Assembly: GCA_903813345.2 (NCBI GenBank)
Contig: CAIIXF020000002.1
Span: 1,838,001-1,898,000 of the forward strand
DNA length: 60,000 nt
From: Owenia fusiformis
Taxonomy: Eukaryota > Annelida > Polychaeta > Sabellida > Oweniidae
Direction of reading: 5' to 3'
Under the pieces are notes generated by a model that searched no databases, was not told the DNA's origin, and saw only the letters and a program-made list of their open reading frames with translations. Position 1 is the first letter of the stretch. Each line of letters begins with the position of its first letter. Shown here in pieces: positions 46,001 through 57,608 of the stretch. Made by a program: the position numbers and the translations under genes.

Positions 46001-49000
46001 GTAAGTAAATGCACACTTTTATTGTTAATTCAGTTAAAACATCAAATAATAAAAGTCTAATTTGTAAAAAAATTCAAAAAATACACATCAGGCACACTTG
46101 ATCTACAGTAACCGTACGGCGGCCGTAGCTTCCCAAAATCGAAAGAATAAATATACAGCGTGAAATATAGGGATAAGCACGAAAGCAGATGTGAGGCTAA
46201 AGGCTTAATTTTTTTCTCAGAACCTGGCCCATAGTTAGCTTTCGCCGCTTTCTAATCCAGATGGGTTAGAATTTGTCACTGTTGGCCAAAAATCACATAT
46301 GTTTGCTTTGTTTGAAAAAATATTTCTCTAGGGAGGGGGAGAGGGTTCTTCTTTTGATCGATCTTGCCTATCTAGGATCGTCACGCTTACAATGTAAATG
46401 AAACACCTATAGAACCAGTTAATAGCAATACCCGTGTTATAAGTCACCACATTAATAATGGTTTCCCAACTAATTAAATAAGAATTCATTCATAGAATTG
46501 TAGGTTAATTCGTCAGCCGACAGTTCGTGATTGCTACCTCAATCGAAGGTACTCTAATATCGGCAATAAGATGGAACAAAGCAAGTCAATTTTCAATTAT
46601 GTATTTTGATATTAGTATACATATAATATTGCTTTGTTGTTTTACATATAAGTGGTAACAGGATTATGATGATACCTCTTTCCAAATTCTACACATTTTT
46701 TCTAATTCTCCCCTTCCCCCAATTTTTTCAATTTCACTAATTTGACTTACAGTATATTTCGTTGCTTTGTGGTTGCTCGGTTAAACCACGGACCGAAATA
46801 GGTTTGAATAATAACAAGTCAAAGTTTCCCCATTACTAAAATGTTGATTGGTATATGCAGCATTTCTTGCAATATGAATTTCAGAATACCAAAACAAGTT
46901 GAACTTGAAATTGTTGATTATCCAATTATGCGTTCGATTGATATCAATGGGTTTTTCGCAATAGCTGCTATCTTTGATAGTGTATAACTTCAGTTCTTGA
47001 AAACCTTAACCTTGACTTTTGTCTAATCTGGAAGATTATAGATCATTTTTTAGGATATTTAACAGTTTTGGCATAAAAACATTTTTTAGAATGAAAATTA
47101 GCAACCCCCCCCCCCCTTTGAAAGTGCGACTTAGTATTATAAAAAAAGGTTGCAGATATTTCGATTAAAACTCATTAAAATGAAGAAGAGAATGACCTGT
47201 CTTTAGGTTAACTATTAATTGAAAAACATGCGTAGTTCTATGAATAAATTACACATGCACATTTACAAGCACTGAGTAAATCAATTACTACGTAATGTAG
47301 TTACAATCGTGAAATGTCATCTTTTGTCTACAGCCCTGTGTTAAGTGTATAAAGCGATCTAGTAATGAATAACAGGAAAATGAATAATGATCATAATTAA
47401 ATTATATACAATACTATACAATCGTATCGGGTCGTTGTTCGGAAAAGTCCTTTAGGGAGCATCTCAAAAGTTCAATGCAGCACTACTTACGGTTGATGAA
47501 CAGCAATTAGAGAGTTTAAGCTTGCAATGTTTCTTACAACGTAACCGTGAACGGAAAGCGCTTGGAACAATATAGAAATAAGTCGAACACACATAGTTTT
47601 CATGCGCTTTATTCTACTTTAGATACCCGTTCAGCTTCAGAGTTTCTTGTTTAGACAAGGGCGTTACAATACCCGGGAATTTATCGGTTCGTGCAGTACT
47701 TGTTTGTGATAGCGCCCTCTGTAGGTCACTGTGCTTATAGCCTACAGATTATATTGGATAATCACATTTATGCGTGCGCGCGCAGCTCATCCACTGAACG
47801 AAACGCCACTTCCCGCTGAAATCACCGGGTATTGATCTTTCCCTTGGTTTAGAACGGGAAATTAGAAACTCCACGTTGGTGTCAACAGGAATCATTATAC
47901 TCGTGTTTGTTGAGTACCATGCTGGTAATTTTGATTTCGATACACAGTAGAATTATTTCTTGAGAAAAAGATGCATGCCACGCATGTTTTAGCATGTAAT
48001 ATGTGAAACGTATTGAAACATGTTAAAAATGGTCTTAAGGTAGAATCACTCAATTCATATACTAGTACTTGTTCCTCAGCCACTATATGTATGTCGAAGT
48101 ATTAATGGTTCTCATTTCTTTTCTCGTTGCTTTTAAGTCTATCAGCATAATACTATAGTAAATATGCAAAAAGGGCAAATTTTAAGACACACCAAAGCCT
48201 GATACATTTAAAAATGATTTAATTTAATTGTATATTGTTGACTGTTTCCTTAAAGGGTCACTGTGCATAGTTTTGAAAAAAGGATCGAATAATCATTAAA
48301 ACACGTTACCCACACACTCAATCAGATAGGATAAAACGTTTGATTTGCATTAATATATAAGCAAAAACATCACATTGAAAACGGCATTTAAAGTTTAGGG
48401 ATCGTTACTAAGTGTATGTTTTAAATATATCTTGATTGAAAAGATGGCGACACCTCTTTCAAAAATGAATAAGTCATGACCTAAAAAGATTTTCGCCATT
48501 GTTCATTAAAATTCCTAAAAAACTGATATAAAATTATAAATCTCTGATATTGGGCTGTTTCGGTGTCCAATGCTACACGCACAGAGTCCCTTTAATTCTT
48601 TTTCATTGATATCAATTGCACTCGCAATAAAGAAAAGAGATAACAAAATGCTTGAAGAGATATTTCCAAAAGCAAAACAATGTTTCCATTAGAGGTTTAT
48701 CTTAATGTTTGATAAAATATATCTTATCCACTGTACTATCTTGAGCTCTTTGGCCTGCAGTTACTAGGCAACCGTCTGGAACCTAAGATGTACAACAGAC
48801 CATCTGACCACGTGCTTGAGATCTTGAAAGTTAGATACCAAATAGAAAAAAACAAGAACTACTTATACTGTATTTATTCAGCCTCGTATACATCTATACA
48901 TATACTTATGAATCATTACATCTACTACAGTTTCAATATATAAGACATTGATAAGTTTATTTTTATTATTGACTGTATTACTAGCAACTTTCTTTTTATA

Positions 49001-52000
49001 TTTATCTCCGTTTTCACTTCCATTAAATTAATATTTATTAACATGCCAGTTCAAAATCGTGTAAACCCTTTAGTCAGCTTGACACATTGACCTATTTTCA
49101 TTATTCCTCATAAAATATTACTACGCCCCTGCAGCACATTATTTGTCGGTTTTCAGTCAGGGGGATGCGATTGTGGCGTAAACAAGCCAAAAATAAGATT
49201 TATTTTACAAAAATTTATGCAAAATCGATCGCACACATCGCACTCCCCCCGGCTTTTCATGTATACATTTAATCGTCAGATCGGGCCATCCGTATTGTCC
49301 ATTCATTTTTGCAACTGAAAAAGGCCAATCGAAGTTTGGAGCAAACTATCTTAAAGTCACCCCCACGTTGTATGTCTAAATGCCTCACAATTCCTTTGTT
49401 ATTGATTAGGCTTGTATGCGTAAATACCACGTCCGGCTGTCGGCTACCGGATTTACTTAGTATTTTATGACCAAGACATTAAGATATGAATAGAATAGTG
49501 GTGGGTACTATTCATATATTAATGGATTGCCCATAAAATAGTAGTTTAATCCGGTAGCCGTCAGCTGTTAGTTGCATTCCTGAATACAATCACGGACTCA
49601 GAACTAAATTGTTGAAATGGTAGAATGAATGTCACTACAAGGGGAGACCGGTTTGAAATATTAACATTGGTTCAGGTGGAATAGTCGAATATAAATTGCT
49701 ATTTACACTTGCATTTCTATAAACTTCGATCCATCTAACAAACGAGCTTAGATGAATCGAATGGGGTTAATCTAAGATTAAAAATAATGCCATTTGACAT
49801 GGAAGAATTGACATTCATATTTTCTCTTTTCAGTTGACATACAGAGGAGCGTATCTTATGATAGCGTTCTGTGTCGTCATTTCACTGTTATTCTCACTAA
49901 TGCCCCTGACCGGTTGGAATTCGTATACGCTAGAGGCAGCAAACACTTCGTGCAGTGTAAACTGGAAGGGAAGAACCCCGGGAGATACTTCTTTTATTAT
50001 CACGATATTTCTGGCTTGCTTTGTGCTTCCCGTTGCTGTCATGGTTTGTTGCTACACATTTCTTTTTATTAAAGTAAGTATAAGAGGGGGAGATAAGTCA
50101 CAGTTAATAGTAAACCTTGTCTTGTATCTGTTTCGTTTGATGTATACAATGGAGAGGTTAAGCTTTGCATATATAATCGAAACTGAACCTGTACGTATCA
50201 CTCGACCATATACAAATTCATGTAGCCTTCTCATATAAATAGCCGTTCAAATCCAGTGTTTGTTTAGACTACACCATAGCGTGTAATGATTCTATAGTAT
50301 GTCATTGATGCGGTTTTATAGCTGGTTTTCTAATACATATTTTAAACGAGCTCGTTTCGTAAGATTTTTGGCGCTAAATCATGCATGACATACATCATCG
50401 TGTTCAGCAAGAATTCAACTGTGCATCGAAATCAAAATTGACAGCATAGTGTTCAATAGACACGAGTAAAATGGTTCCCGTTGACCCAACGTCAAATTTC
50501 AAATTATCCCGTTCTAAACCCGAAACTCTGATGCTGAAAGAGTATCTGAAGTAGACTAAGCGCGCATTAAACTACGAGCGCTCGATACATTCCTTTGTTA
50601 ATGTTTGTACTTTGCGTTCACGGTTACGTTGTGAAAAACATCGTTAGCTTAACCTCTCCAATATCTGAATACTAGTGATAAATCGTTGTGATATCCTTTA
50701 CACTTTAACTTGTCATTATGTTGATTTCAAATAACAAGTCGTAACGTACCAATTAATTACTTTAATTAGAATTTTTGAAAATCTTAAATCGTCCATTTGT
50801 TTTTCTTAGCGATATGATCAATAAACATTTTGAAACTTTGCTTCACTAAGCAAAGAGCTTGTCTTTTGGCTTGAAAATGGGCACTTTGAGAGGTAACAAA
50901 TCGCTTTTAAAACGAACAAATAGGAACAAATATTTGATTGCTCGGCCCGGAAACCAATGGGGTTTTCTCATTTGAATAATCACGTGAGCCATACACTATT
51001 ATGGGGGATTTCCGAAGCAGGGTGACACGCATTAGCAGAAAACAGAATCGCCACTTGAATTACATTTCCCTGTTTATTCTGTCCGTATCAACCCTTTTTT
51101 ACATGTCATATATTTAAGTTAATCAATTATGTAGCTCATGATGTGAACAAATTCCAATGCTATAGTATACAAATAGTGACTGCCATTGAGGGAGATAGTG
51201 CAAAATATTTTCCTCAAGGGAATATCCTGTCCACTGACATGTTCCCGAGGCTGCAGGCCCAGGGAACAAGTCAGTTGACAGGATATTCTCGAGAGGAAAA
51301 TTTTTACACTATTTCCTGAAAATGTGGCAGTCACTATTTGTTTTATTATATACCTGATAAGTAATCTGTAAACAATAACAAAATGAGAAGTCTTTTCATT
51401 TCAATATCAAATGTTCACAGGTTCTTATTGGCATTTAAAGGCATTTTACCTTTCAACTCCTATAATCTCAGATTTGGGGGAAGATAAAACGTACTATTGA
51501 CTGGTCACATGACCTAACTGGTGATTAGTACAATTCATCTTCCCTGAAAGCAGGGATTTATGACTTTCCAGGGAATTAGTTCATATATTCCATGTCATGT
51601 GACCATGAATAAGCTAATGAGCATCTAGAATACATTTGAGGTATATAATAAAGTAAAATAACCGCAAAACGGTACAGAAAAGGGTACCAAGGTCTGAGAA
51701 AACTGACCCCTCAATACACCATTGTCCAATGAAGACCAAACAAAGTCCCGGATGTCGTGCCGTTTCTCGTTTCGTTTGGTACACAACAAGTGTATTAAAT
51801 AAGCCCTTGTCTCAATGAGTAAAATTATGTTACTGGTATATCACACTTAGCGCATGCGCGAGATAATTGACTTTCCTCCAAGGCCCTTTTGAGTAAATCG
51901 ACTGCAACTTTGAAAGCTTAGAACGTCTCGAGTTATGAATTTATTGATATTGTTATTCCCTCATCAGGTCCAATGGTAAATTAGTGAAGTACATGATAAA

Positions 52001-55000
52001 AACTATATACCTGTACAAGGAAACACATAAATAATATCATACTGTATGTCTAAATACAGGGCACAACATTTGAAAGTATCTACATATGACACAACACACA
52101 GTGGAAATAACAGTTAACTTTTTTTTGTTGCATATCAATGTCAAAAGAAGTAACATATATTCAAAGTGAAATTATACGCGCCCTGTACAGAGGATTTAAG
52201 CTAAGTTCACACCAACGGCGCTTTGATGGCGCTTTAGTGAGTCTATTTTATGTCCGGAGAAAGATGTAGGAATATAATTATGTAGAATGCATGTACGTTC
52301 AGAAATATGGAAATAAACCCACGTCCTCCATGTATCTTGTACCTCTTTTAAAAGTCGTCACGTGGCAGGGTACATTCTAAATTGTTATTGGTTAGGATAA
52401 GGGTTCTTAAACAGGAAGTGTTAGTGTTATATCTAGCCTCGTCCTTCTTTAAAATGTGTTTGACTCTCAAATGTGATAAGAAATAGTGCTTTGATGATAT
52501 CGGCGTCTTCTGGATTTACAATATTGCATTATATTATATTATATTGTTGATATATTATATACTGACCTATATACTATTTTTCTGACAAGACACACAGTTA
52601 CATGTAGTTAACTATATTACTTGTATTTTTTTTCATTCCAAGGTTCGTGAAGTTACCCAAATTCTAGCAAATGGACCGGGATCGAACAGGAAGGTGACAA
52701 ATCACAAAAATGCAATGGAGATGAAACTGGCTTGGATGATAGGAGTTATGCTTGGTAATGACCTTTCTGTTGATAAGCAATGTAGAATGATGGGAGGTTA
52801 AGGCACACGTTTTAAGATAACGTGTATAGTGTGAACGTGTAGAATTATGTTCTTGGCCTTTTTACCCATTCGGATAACAGAAAAATTGCAATAACGATTG
52901 GAAATGCATGAGGGGAGGGATATTACACTATCTAGTGTAAACGTCCTCTTAAAACGTGTACCTTAACCTTCAAAAACGTGTACTTCTAGCTATGTTATTA
53001 GGGAAAGTAGTCCCTTGAGACTCAGTACTTTATAGTAAATTGAATTCTTATGTTAGTGCACTCTATCACTTTTTGCATGATTGATTCTTCAGTCCTCTAA
53101 TTCACATCATTACCATGATCGACAAGTATCTGCTCTCAAACGTTCCTCAACCAATCTCAAATTATCGCAATCAAGAAAAATAACCCTTAACAACTACGCA
53201 ATACACAAATTAATCAGATTAGCCTATATAGGTATCGAAAGGATACAAATCATTCAAAAGCAGATTATTCAAAGGAGAAAGCCTCATTTTGGAACAATCA
53301 ATGTCAGTCTAGTCAATCAAATAAATTGATCATGGTCAGTAATCTCCTTTCGAACTCATGCAGACTAATAATAATAGTCAGAAAATAAACTTGGGAAAAG
53401 TGGATTGCTTTATATCTCAATATACAATATGCTAGTAAATAATGTTTATTTAAGTCGTTAAATATTCAAAATTTTGTCGAAGTGATATAACATTTGAAAT
53501 CTACATGTAAAAGTACATCAAGAAATGTGGTTTCAAATTGTTTGTCAACCTTTTTTGAAATGTGACTTCTAGTTCGGCGAGGTTCCCATAGACCCCGTGT
53601 TATAAAATCACAAAAAGTGAAATATCTTTCTTTGTATTTGACAGATATTGCCAGCTCATATTTTCTTTTACCGGACATATTTTGATTTGCATAACTATTA
53701 AATGGAAAGAAATTATGATCCCCCAGGGATAATGGTCCCCCTTCTCAACGCCCCTTACTGGCCCTGATTGTGTATTAGATAATAAGGGAAAGAGGTCACT
53801 ATATAAATCAATGGACAGTAGGACCATCATTTGATAGGACCTCCTGCCCTTTTACACCGTTCAAAGGTAGCACTGGCACTACACTCTTCAAACTAGTAAC
53901 CGAAACAAAATGTCGGAACCTCAAAGGTACGATTTTTCTTTTTTCCTTATTTAACTAACAAATAGTTCAGAAGACAACAAAGCCGTCGAAACTGCTTTGT
54001 AGAATATTGCAATACACTGTTAATAATTCATTACATCCTTAAAGCTTACTCAAGTCTAAACAGGAGCCAGAAGTTTTACAAGCTGTTGTCTTCACACAGT
54101 TTTTATAGTTAGGTGATTTGTGTCTTAGCCAAAAAACTCAGTTTTCTAGAAGTCTAATGTTTTCTAGTGTAATGATTTGAAGCCAGTTTTGAAACATGAG
54201 TGTAATAGGTACTTACGATGCAAAATCAGTTCATCATCAGTTCAAGATTTATTGGACGATATCCTCTTTATTGATGTTGATCGTAAAACCGCAGTTCACA
54301 GCTATAATAGTTTTGATCAAAAATGAGGTTTTGAATAAAAAATCTCTAGATTGTAGCTAGTTGTTCAGTATCGACTTTTTTATACGGAAAATCCGAGAAT
54401 GACGTGAATAACGCACACCTAAAATGATTGTTTTTATACAATCGTTCCAAGTGCGTATGAAAATGATGCCCGGCTGGCTTGAGGTATATATGCATCCGTC
54501 AAGTTAGTTGACCCGCGGCTCCAACTTGGAACAGACGAAAAATAGGCAGGGGGTCCTATTAATTTATGGTCCTACTCTCCATTGATTAATATGGTGGCCT
54601 CTTACCTTTAATATCTTATACACAATTAGGGCCAGTAAGGGCATTTAGAAAGGGGGACCATAATCCCCAGGTGAGCATAATTTCTTTCACACCGGGAATA
54701 CGATGAATATTCAGCTCAGAAAAGATTAAAATGATGTGTCTTTATATTTATCGTCAGAATATCATGGTATTCGCATCTAAAAAGGTAGCCTAACCTTCAA
54801 GGATTTACTCTGTCTTAAACAAATAATTAGCGAACTAGAAACAAATTAATTTATCATAAGGGATTAATATGACTTTCCAACAGAGACAGGCCTTTAAAAT
54901 CCGGTCAATGAAGCTTACATGACTTCGCAAAGTCGGCTTCTAAAGTTTTTAATTTTAATTAAATGATTAATTCGTAGAAGCCGACTTTGCATGGCTTCTC

Positions 55001-56436
55001 AAAGCCGGCTTTTAAGGTACTATAGAAGCCAGCTTTCTACATTTGCCGATCCTTTCTTATTCAATGTGTTCCCAATACTGGTAGTAGTATATATGTATAA
55101 AAATAATAATACCTTATGTATCGTTCGTTGTGTTCTCATGCGGACGATTTCAGAAGCATGCTCTAAGTTTCGTTTCGGTTTCCTATTTACCAGGCTTCAT
55201 TATTCCTAAAAGGATTCTGAAAGCCTCCTCGCTTATAGACGAATTCATTAAACGCAGCCTTTGGAACTACCCCATTGAAACAATGAAAATTCATTAACTC
55301 CCTAAAGGCAAGTAGATCCTAATAAATCATTCTCAAATTCGTATGGGTCATTGAACTTTTCCTATCATCACCTTACCAATTTTCAAAATTGTCCCTGTGG
55401 TTAAGATATCTCCAGCTTTTTCTTTGATTGCCCCCTTTATATTGCCCAACGTATCACCCTAATGGGGGACATCGGGATCACTGGCCATCGGAACTTTTCC
55501 AAACATTTGAAACTCCGTAATACATGGCAGTGATGACACATCTTTTGATGATTATTTAATCACTCGAGGGCAGAAGGTGATTGAACACACTCAGATATTC
55601 ATCTGACACACTTAAATCATATCTGACATATTCGATATTAGTTACATATTCATTACGGCCCGCCGTATACTACTGCCTGTCGTTATGATGTCACATATTA
55701 CTCATATTACCAGGTGTTGTATCGACGAATAGATACCGGGTGGAATGTTAAATTTGTTCACAGTTTAAAAAAGGTGTGAATATACGCAGTTATGTTCGAT
55801 TTTATACTGTAGAACCCTAGATAGAGTGTTATAATATTATGCTGTTAATTTCTAGGTAACATTAAAATGATTAAAAATGTGTCAATTCTGGCGATTATGA
55901 ACGCTGACATACGAAACGAAACGCAACTCTGCGCATCCTTTCGAAGTTGTCCGTTGCTTTCCAAAATTATACTTCCACATTCGAACAACCAAACGATGCA
56001 CAATGTACATTTCATTATGGTAGCGAATTTTACTCATGTCCTATTCGCCGGTATTTAATCACTATACATACGATTCTCCATTTCAGGTGCCTATCTTGTA
56101 TCATGGACGCCATACGCCATTGTGTCTTTATGGGCAGCAATAGGTGATCCAGATAGCATTCCAGTATTAGCCGCGTTGCTACCAGCGGTGCTTGCTAAGT
56201 CAGCGACAGTTTGGAACCCCATTATATACGTTGGAATGAACAAGAAATTCCGACAAGCTCTTGGGAATGTTTTACCCTGTATGTGCCTCACTCAGGTCAT
56301 AGCCCCTGTAGTTTCAGCGCCAAGTGAAGATGCTAATAAGACTATTGTTGGAGAGTTAAAACGGACTAGTAAAATAAGCGGTGCCATCACAACAAAAACG
56401 CCTATTCTCAAAACGCCAAAAGCTCAACAAAAATAG
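45566..56436 (+). CDS. Group 4 opsin (peropsin/neuropsin-like), complete, 4 exons, 378 aa
   Basis: A seven-helix retinal-binding receptor. Exons 45566-46000, 49834-50073, 52643-52754 and 56087-56436 join in frame (junction phases 0, 0, 1). Visible marks: possible N-glycosylation at N14; GNTLVLV in helix 1; LTICDL in helix 2; C108 and C185 for the extracellular disulfide; DRY at 132-134; E179 in the second extracellular loop; SWTPY in helix 6; K300 in AKSATVWNPIIY for the Schiff base and NPIIY at 306-310; PCMC as a possible palmitoylation site. Helix 6 to 8 (SLWAAIGDPDSIP, MNKKFRQAL) resembles RRH (peropsin) and the EMKLAW segment resembles OPN5, so it belongs near these, but I cannot choose. 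Peropsins and neuropsins act as photoisomerases or Gi-type photoreceptors. The residue at bovine position 113 is glutamate (E111), unusual here. Confidence 0.92.
46001..49833. other. Opsin intron 1 (3.8 kb)
   Basis: Contains a C run near 47106-47117, a repeat at about 47490-47670 whose inverted copy is at 50490-50680 (CGTTCACGGTTACGTTGT, CAGAGTTTC), and a hairpin at 49432-49566. No additional exon is seen. Confidence 0.6.
49432..49566. repeat. Foldback element in opsin intron 1
   Basis: GGCTGTCGGCTACCGGATTT on the left is mirrored by ATCCGGTAGCCGTCAGCT on the right, with TATTTTATG/CATAAAATA and ATGAATAG/CTATTCAT pairing further in. Confidence 0.85.
49834..50073 (+). CDS. Opsin exon 2 (helix 4 to helix 5)
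   Basis: Acceptor CTTTTCAG, donor GTAAGT, both phase 0. It encodes LTYRGAYLMIAFCVVISLLF, then LMPLTGWNSYTLEAANTSCS with E179 and C185, and helix 5 with VCCYTFLFIK. Confidence 0.92.
51170..51340. repeat. Foldback element in opsin intron 2
   Basis: CAAATAGTGACTGCCA and AGGATATTCTC-like blocks are inverted: the right side has GTGACAGGATATTCTC-related sequence, AGGAAAATTTTTACACTAT and TGGCAGTCACTATTTG. Arms about 70-75 bp around a loop with GAGGCTGCAGGCC. Confidence 0.8.
52199..52236. repeat. Left half of the AAGCTAAGTTCACACC palindrome
   Basis: AAGCTAAGTTCACACCAACG followed by GCGCTTTGATGGCGCTTTA; the right half is absent. Confidence 0.85.
52643..52754 (+). CDS. Opsin exon 3 (cytoplasmic loop 3, start of helix 6)
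   Basis: Acceptor TTCCAAG, donor GTAATG, phase 0 in and 1 out. It encodes VREVTQILANGPGSNRKVTN, then HKNAMEMKLAWMIGVML. EMKL aligns with EMKLTKVA of OPN5. Confidence 0.9.
53455..53701. repeat. Interspersed repeat, copy 2 (see 39676-39929)
   Basis: Same order of blocks as copy 1. It ends at ATAACTATTAAATG directly against the inverted-repeat element at 53704. Confidence 0.85.
53704..54687. mobile_element. Non-autonomous DNA element with about 145-bp terminal inverted repeats, in opsin intron 3
   Basis: The left arm (53704-53848) starts GAAAGAAATTATGATC and includes GGTCCCCCTT, CCCTTACTGGCCCT, AATCAATGGA-AGTAGGACC. The right arm (about 54543-54687) is its reverse complement with roughly 85-90% identity by eye. 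The roughly 690-bp interior has no transposase frame. No clear target duplication. Confidence 0.85.
54898..55045. repeat. Inverted and direct GAAGCC(G/A)(A/G)CTTT repeats
   Basis: CAAAGTCGGCTTCTA at 54928-54942 is mirrored by TAGAAGCCGACTTTG at 54975-54989; two further related segments (AAAGCCGGCTTTTAAG and TAGAAGCCAGCTTT) follow, as two nested foldbacks. Confidence 0.75.
55650..55800. repeat. Interspersed repeat, copy 2 (see 6480-6620)
   Basis: Shares GTTATGATGTCACA, TACCGGGTGGAATGTT and AAGGTGTGAATA in the same order as copy 1. Confidence 0.65.
56087..56436 (+). CDS. Opsin exon 4 (helix 6 to C-terminus)
   Basis: Acceptor CATTTCAG, phase 1 in. It encodes AYLVSWTPYAIVSLWAAIGD, then PAVLAKSATVWNPIIYVGMN with K300, KKFRQALGNVLPCMC, and a tail of about 50 residues rich in T, K and P ending at TAG 56434-56436. 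Confidence 0.93.
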
Positions 56437-57008
56437 CTAATACACAGAAAATAATGAGAATGCGCTTTAAAATATATACATCGGTAGACTATATTACGAC
56501 CAATAACTTCATTCCATTTTCAGGACTGTAAAATGGAGTGGGTTTTAAAACACGTGTTTGCAATAATTTCTAGTTTATCAAAACCGATGTAAATTGAATA
56601 GGCTACGAGATTGGTTTTAAAATCCAATGTGTAAATGCCAAAGGAAAATGTAACATCAGATCAAACAAAAATAGGTGAACAGGACATTATTCCTCGTATT
56701 TGATACTGTTTAACCTCCTCAAAGATTATCTTGCTATTTTGCTCAAAATGTTTCTTGTCTAGAATCTAGTATAGTTAAGATAATTGATATATTTTAAGCC
56801 TAGCGAGAGTGCAATTGAGGATGTGACTAGAGAACACAGAACAGTATTGCCAGGACGTGGCAAATCACAATTAACATTTATCGAGTGTCGTGCTTCGACA
56901 TTCTTGCAGGAAAAAAATTAAAAACGGCCGCCATTTTGTAGAGTAGTTGCCAATTTTCCAAATGTTCAGTGTTATTGCTTGCGAGTATTCAGAGTAAACA
57001 TTTTAATG
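56437..57008. other. Region after the opsin, no further gene seen
   Basis: Presumed opsin 3' untranslated and flanking sequence. I see no clear canonical AATAAA signal close to the stop codon. Confidence 0.5.
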
Positions 57009-57119
57009 AAATTTTTTTTTTTTTTTTTTTTTCCAAAATAATAGAAAGTACAATTTTCCCCAAAGAATGGATAGTGGGGTTACAAATAAAGGTTTGCCTA
57101 AGACTGCGGCATGAACACC

Positions 57120-57572
57120 TCATTCTTTTAATTTTTGTATATATGATTTAATATTTTTAATTTCATAGGCTGACTTTTCATAAATACATAGGTGTGCGAT
57201 TGAATAATATAATGTGTTCCTCCATAATCTTGGACTATTTTTTTCTTTGCTAATGAGCCATGATTTATAGCTGTTATATGCAAATGTTGATATTATTAGA
57301 TCAATGACATTTTCATGACTTCTTTTAAAAATAATATTATTGCCAATAACAATATTTTTCCATGAAATTTTAATTTTTAATTTTGAGGAAATATAGATCC
57401 ACAAGTCTTTTATTTGATCGCACTCTATAATAATGTGTTTTAAATTATTTTCAACCTTACAAAAATTGCAAATTTTTGAATCTGCCTTTTTCCACTTAAA
57501 AAGATCTATGGAAGATGGAAGAACATTATGAAATAATTTGAAGTTAAAGTAAGCTACTTTTTTTATCAACAA
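57120..57572 (-). pseudogene. LINE ORF2 C-terminal part, out of frame with the main ORF
   Basis: Encodes KKVAYFNFKLFHNVLPSS and the zinc-knuckle-like CNFCKVENNLKHIIIEC, normally continuous with the reverse transcriptase in L1-like elements. Here it is in another frame than the part at 57609 upward, with a stop near 57609, so this copy has a frameshift or short indel around 57573-57608. Confidence 0.85.
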
Positions 57573-57608
57573 TTGCTATAATCTTGTTATTAAAATACAT
57601 TTTCCAAT

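Larger units (their letters stand above)
50074..52642. other. Opsin intron 2 (2.6 kb)
   Basis: Contains the inverted copy of the 47490 repeat at about 50490-50680, a foldback element at 51170-51340 and the left half of the AAGCTAAGTTCACACC family at 52199-52236. No exon seen. Confidence 0.6.

Noticed and set aside
50074-50238. Continuation of opsin exon 2 beyond 50073
   Set aside because: The extra codons after LFIK have no opsin similarity; a GTAAGT donor and the in-frame exon at 52643 explain the sequence better.
47490-50680. A single 3.2-kb transposon with inverted ends at 47490-47670 and 50490-50680
   Set aside because: Opsin exon 2 lies inside, so two opposite copies of one repeat are a simpler explanation.
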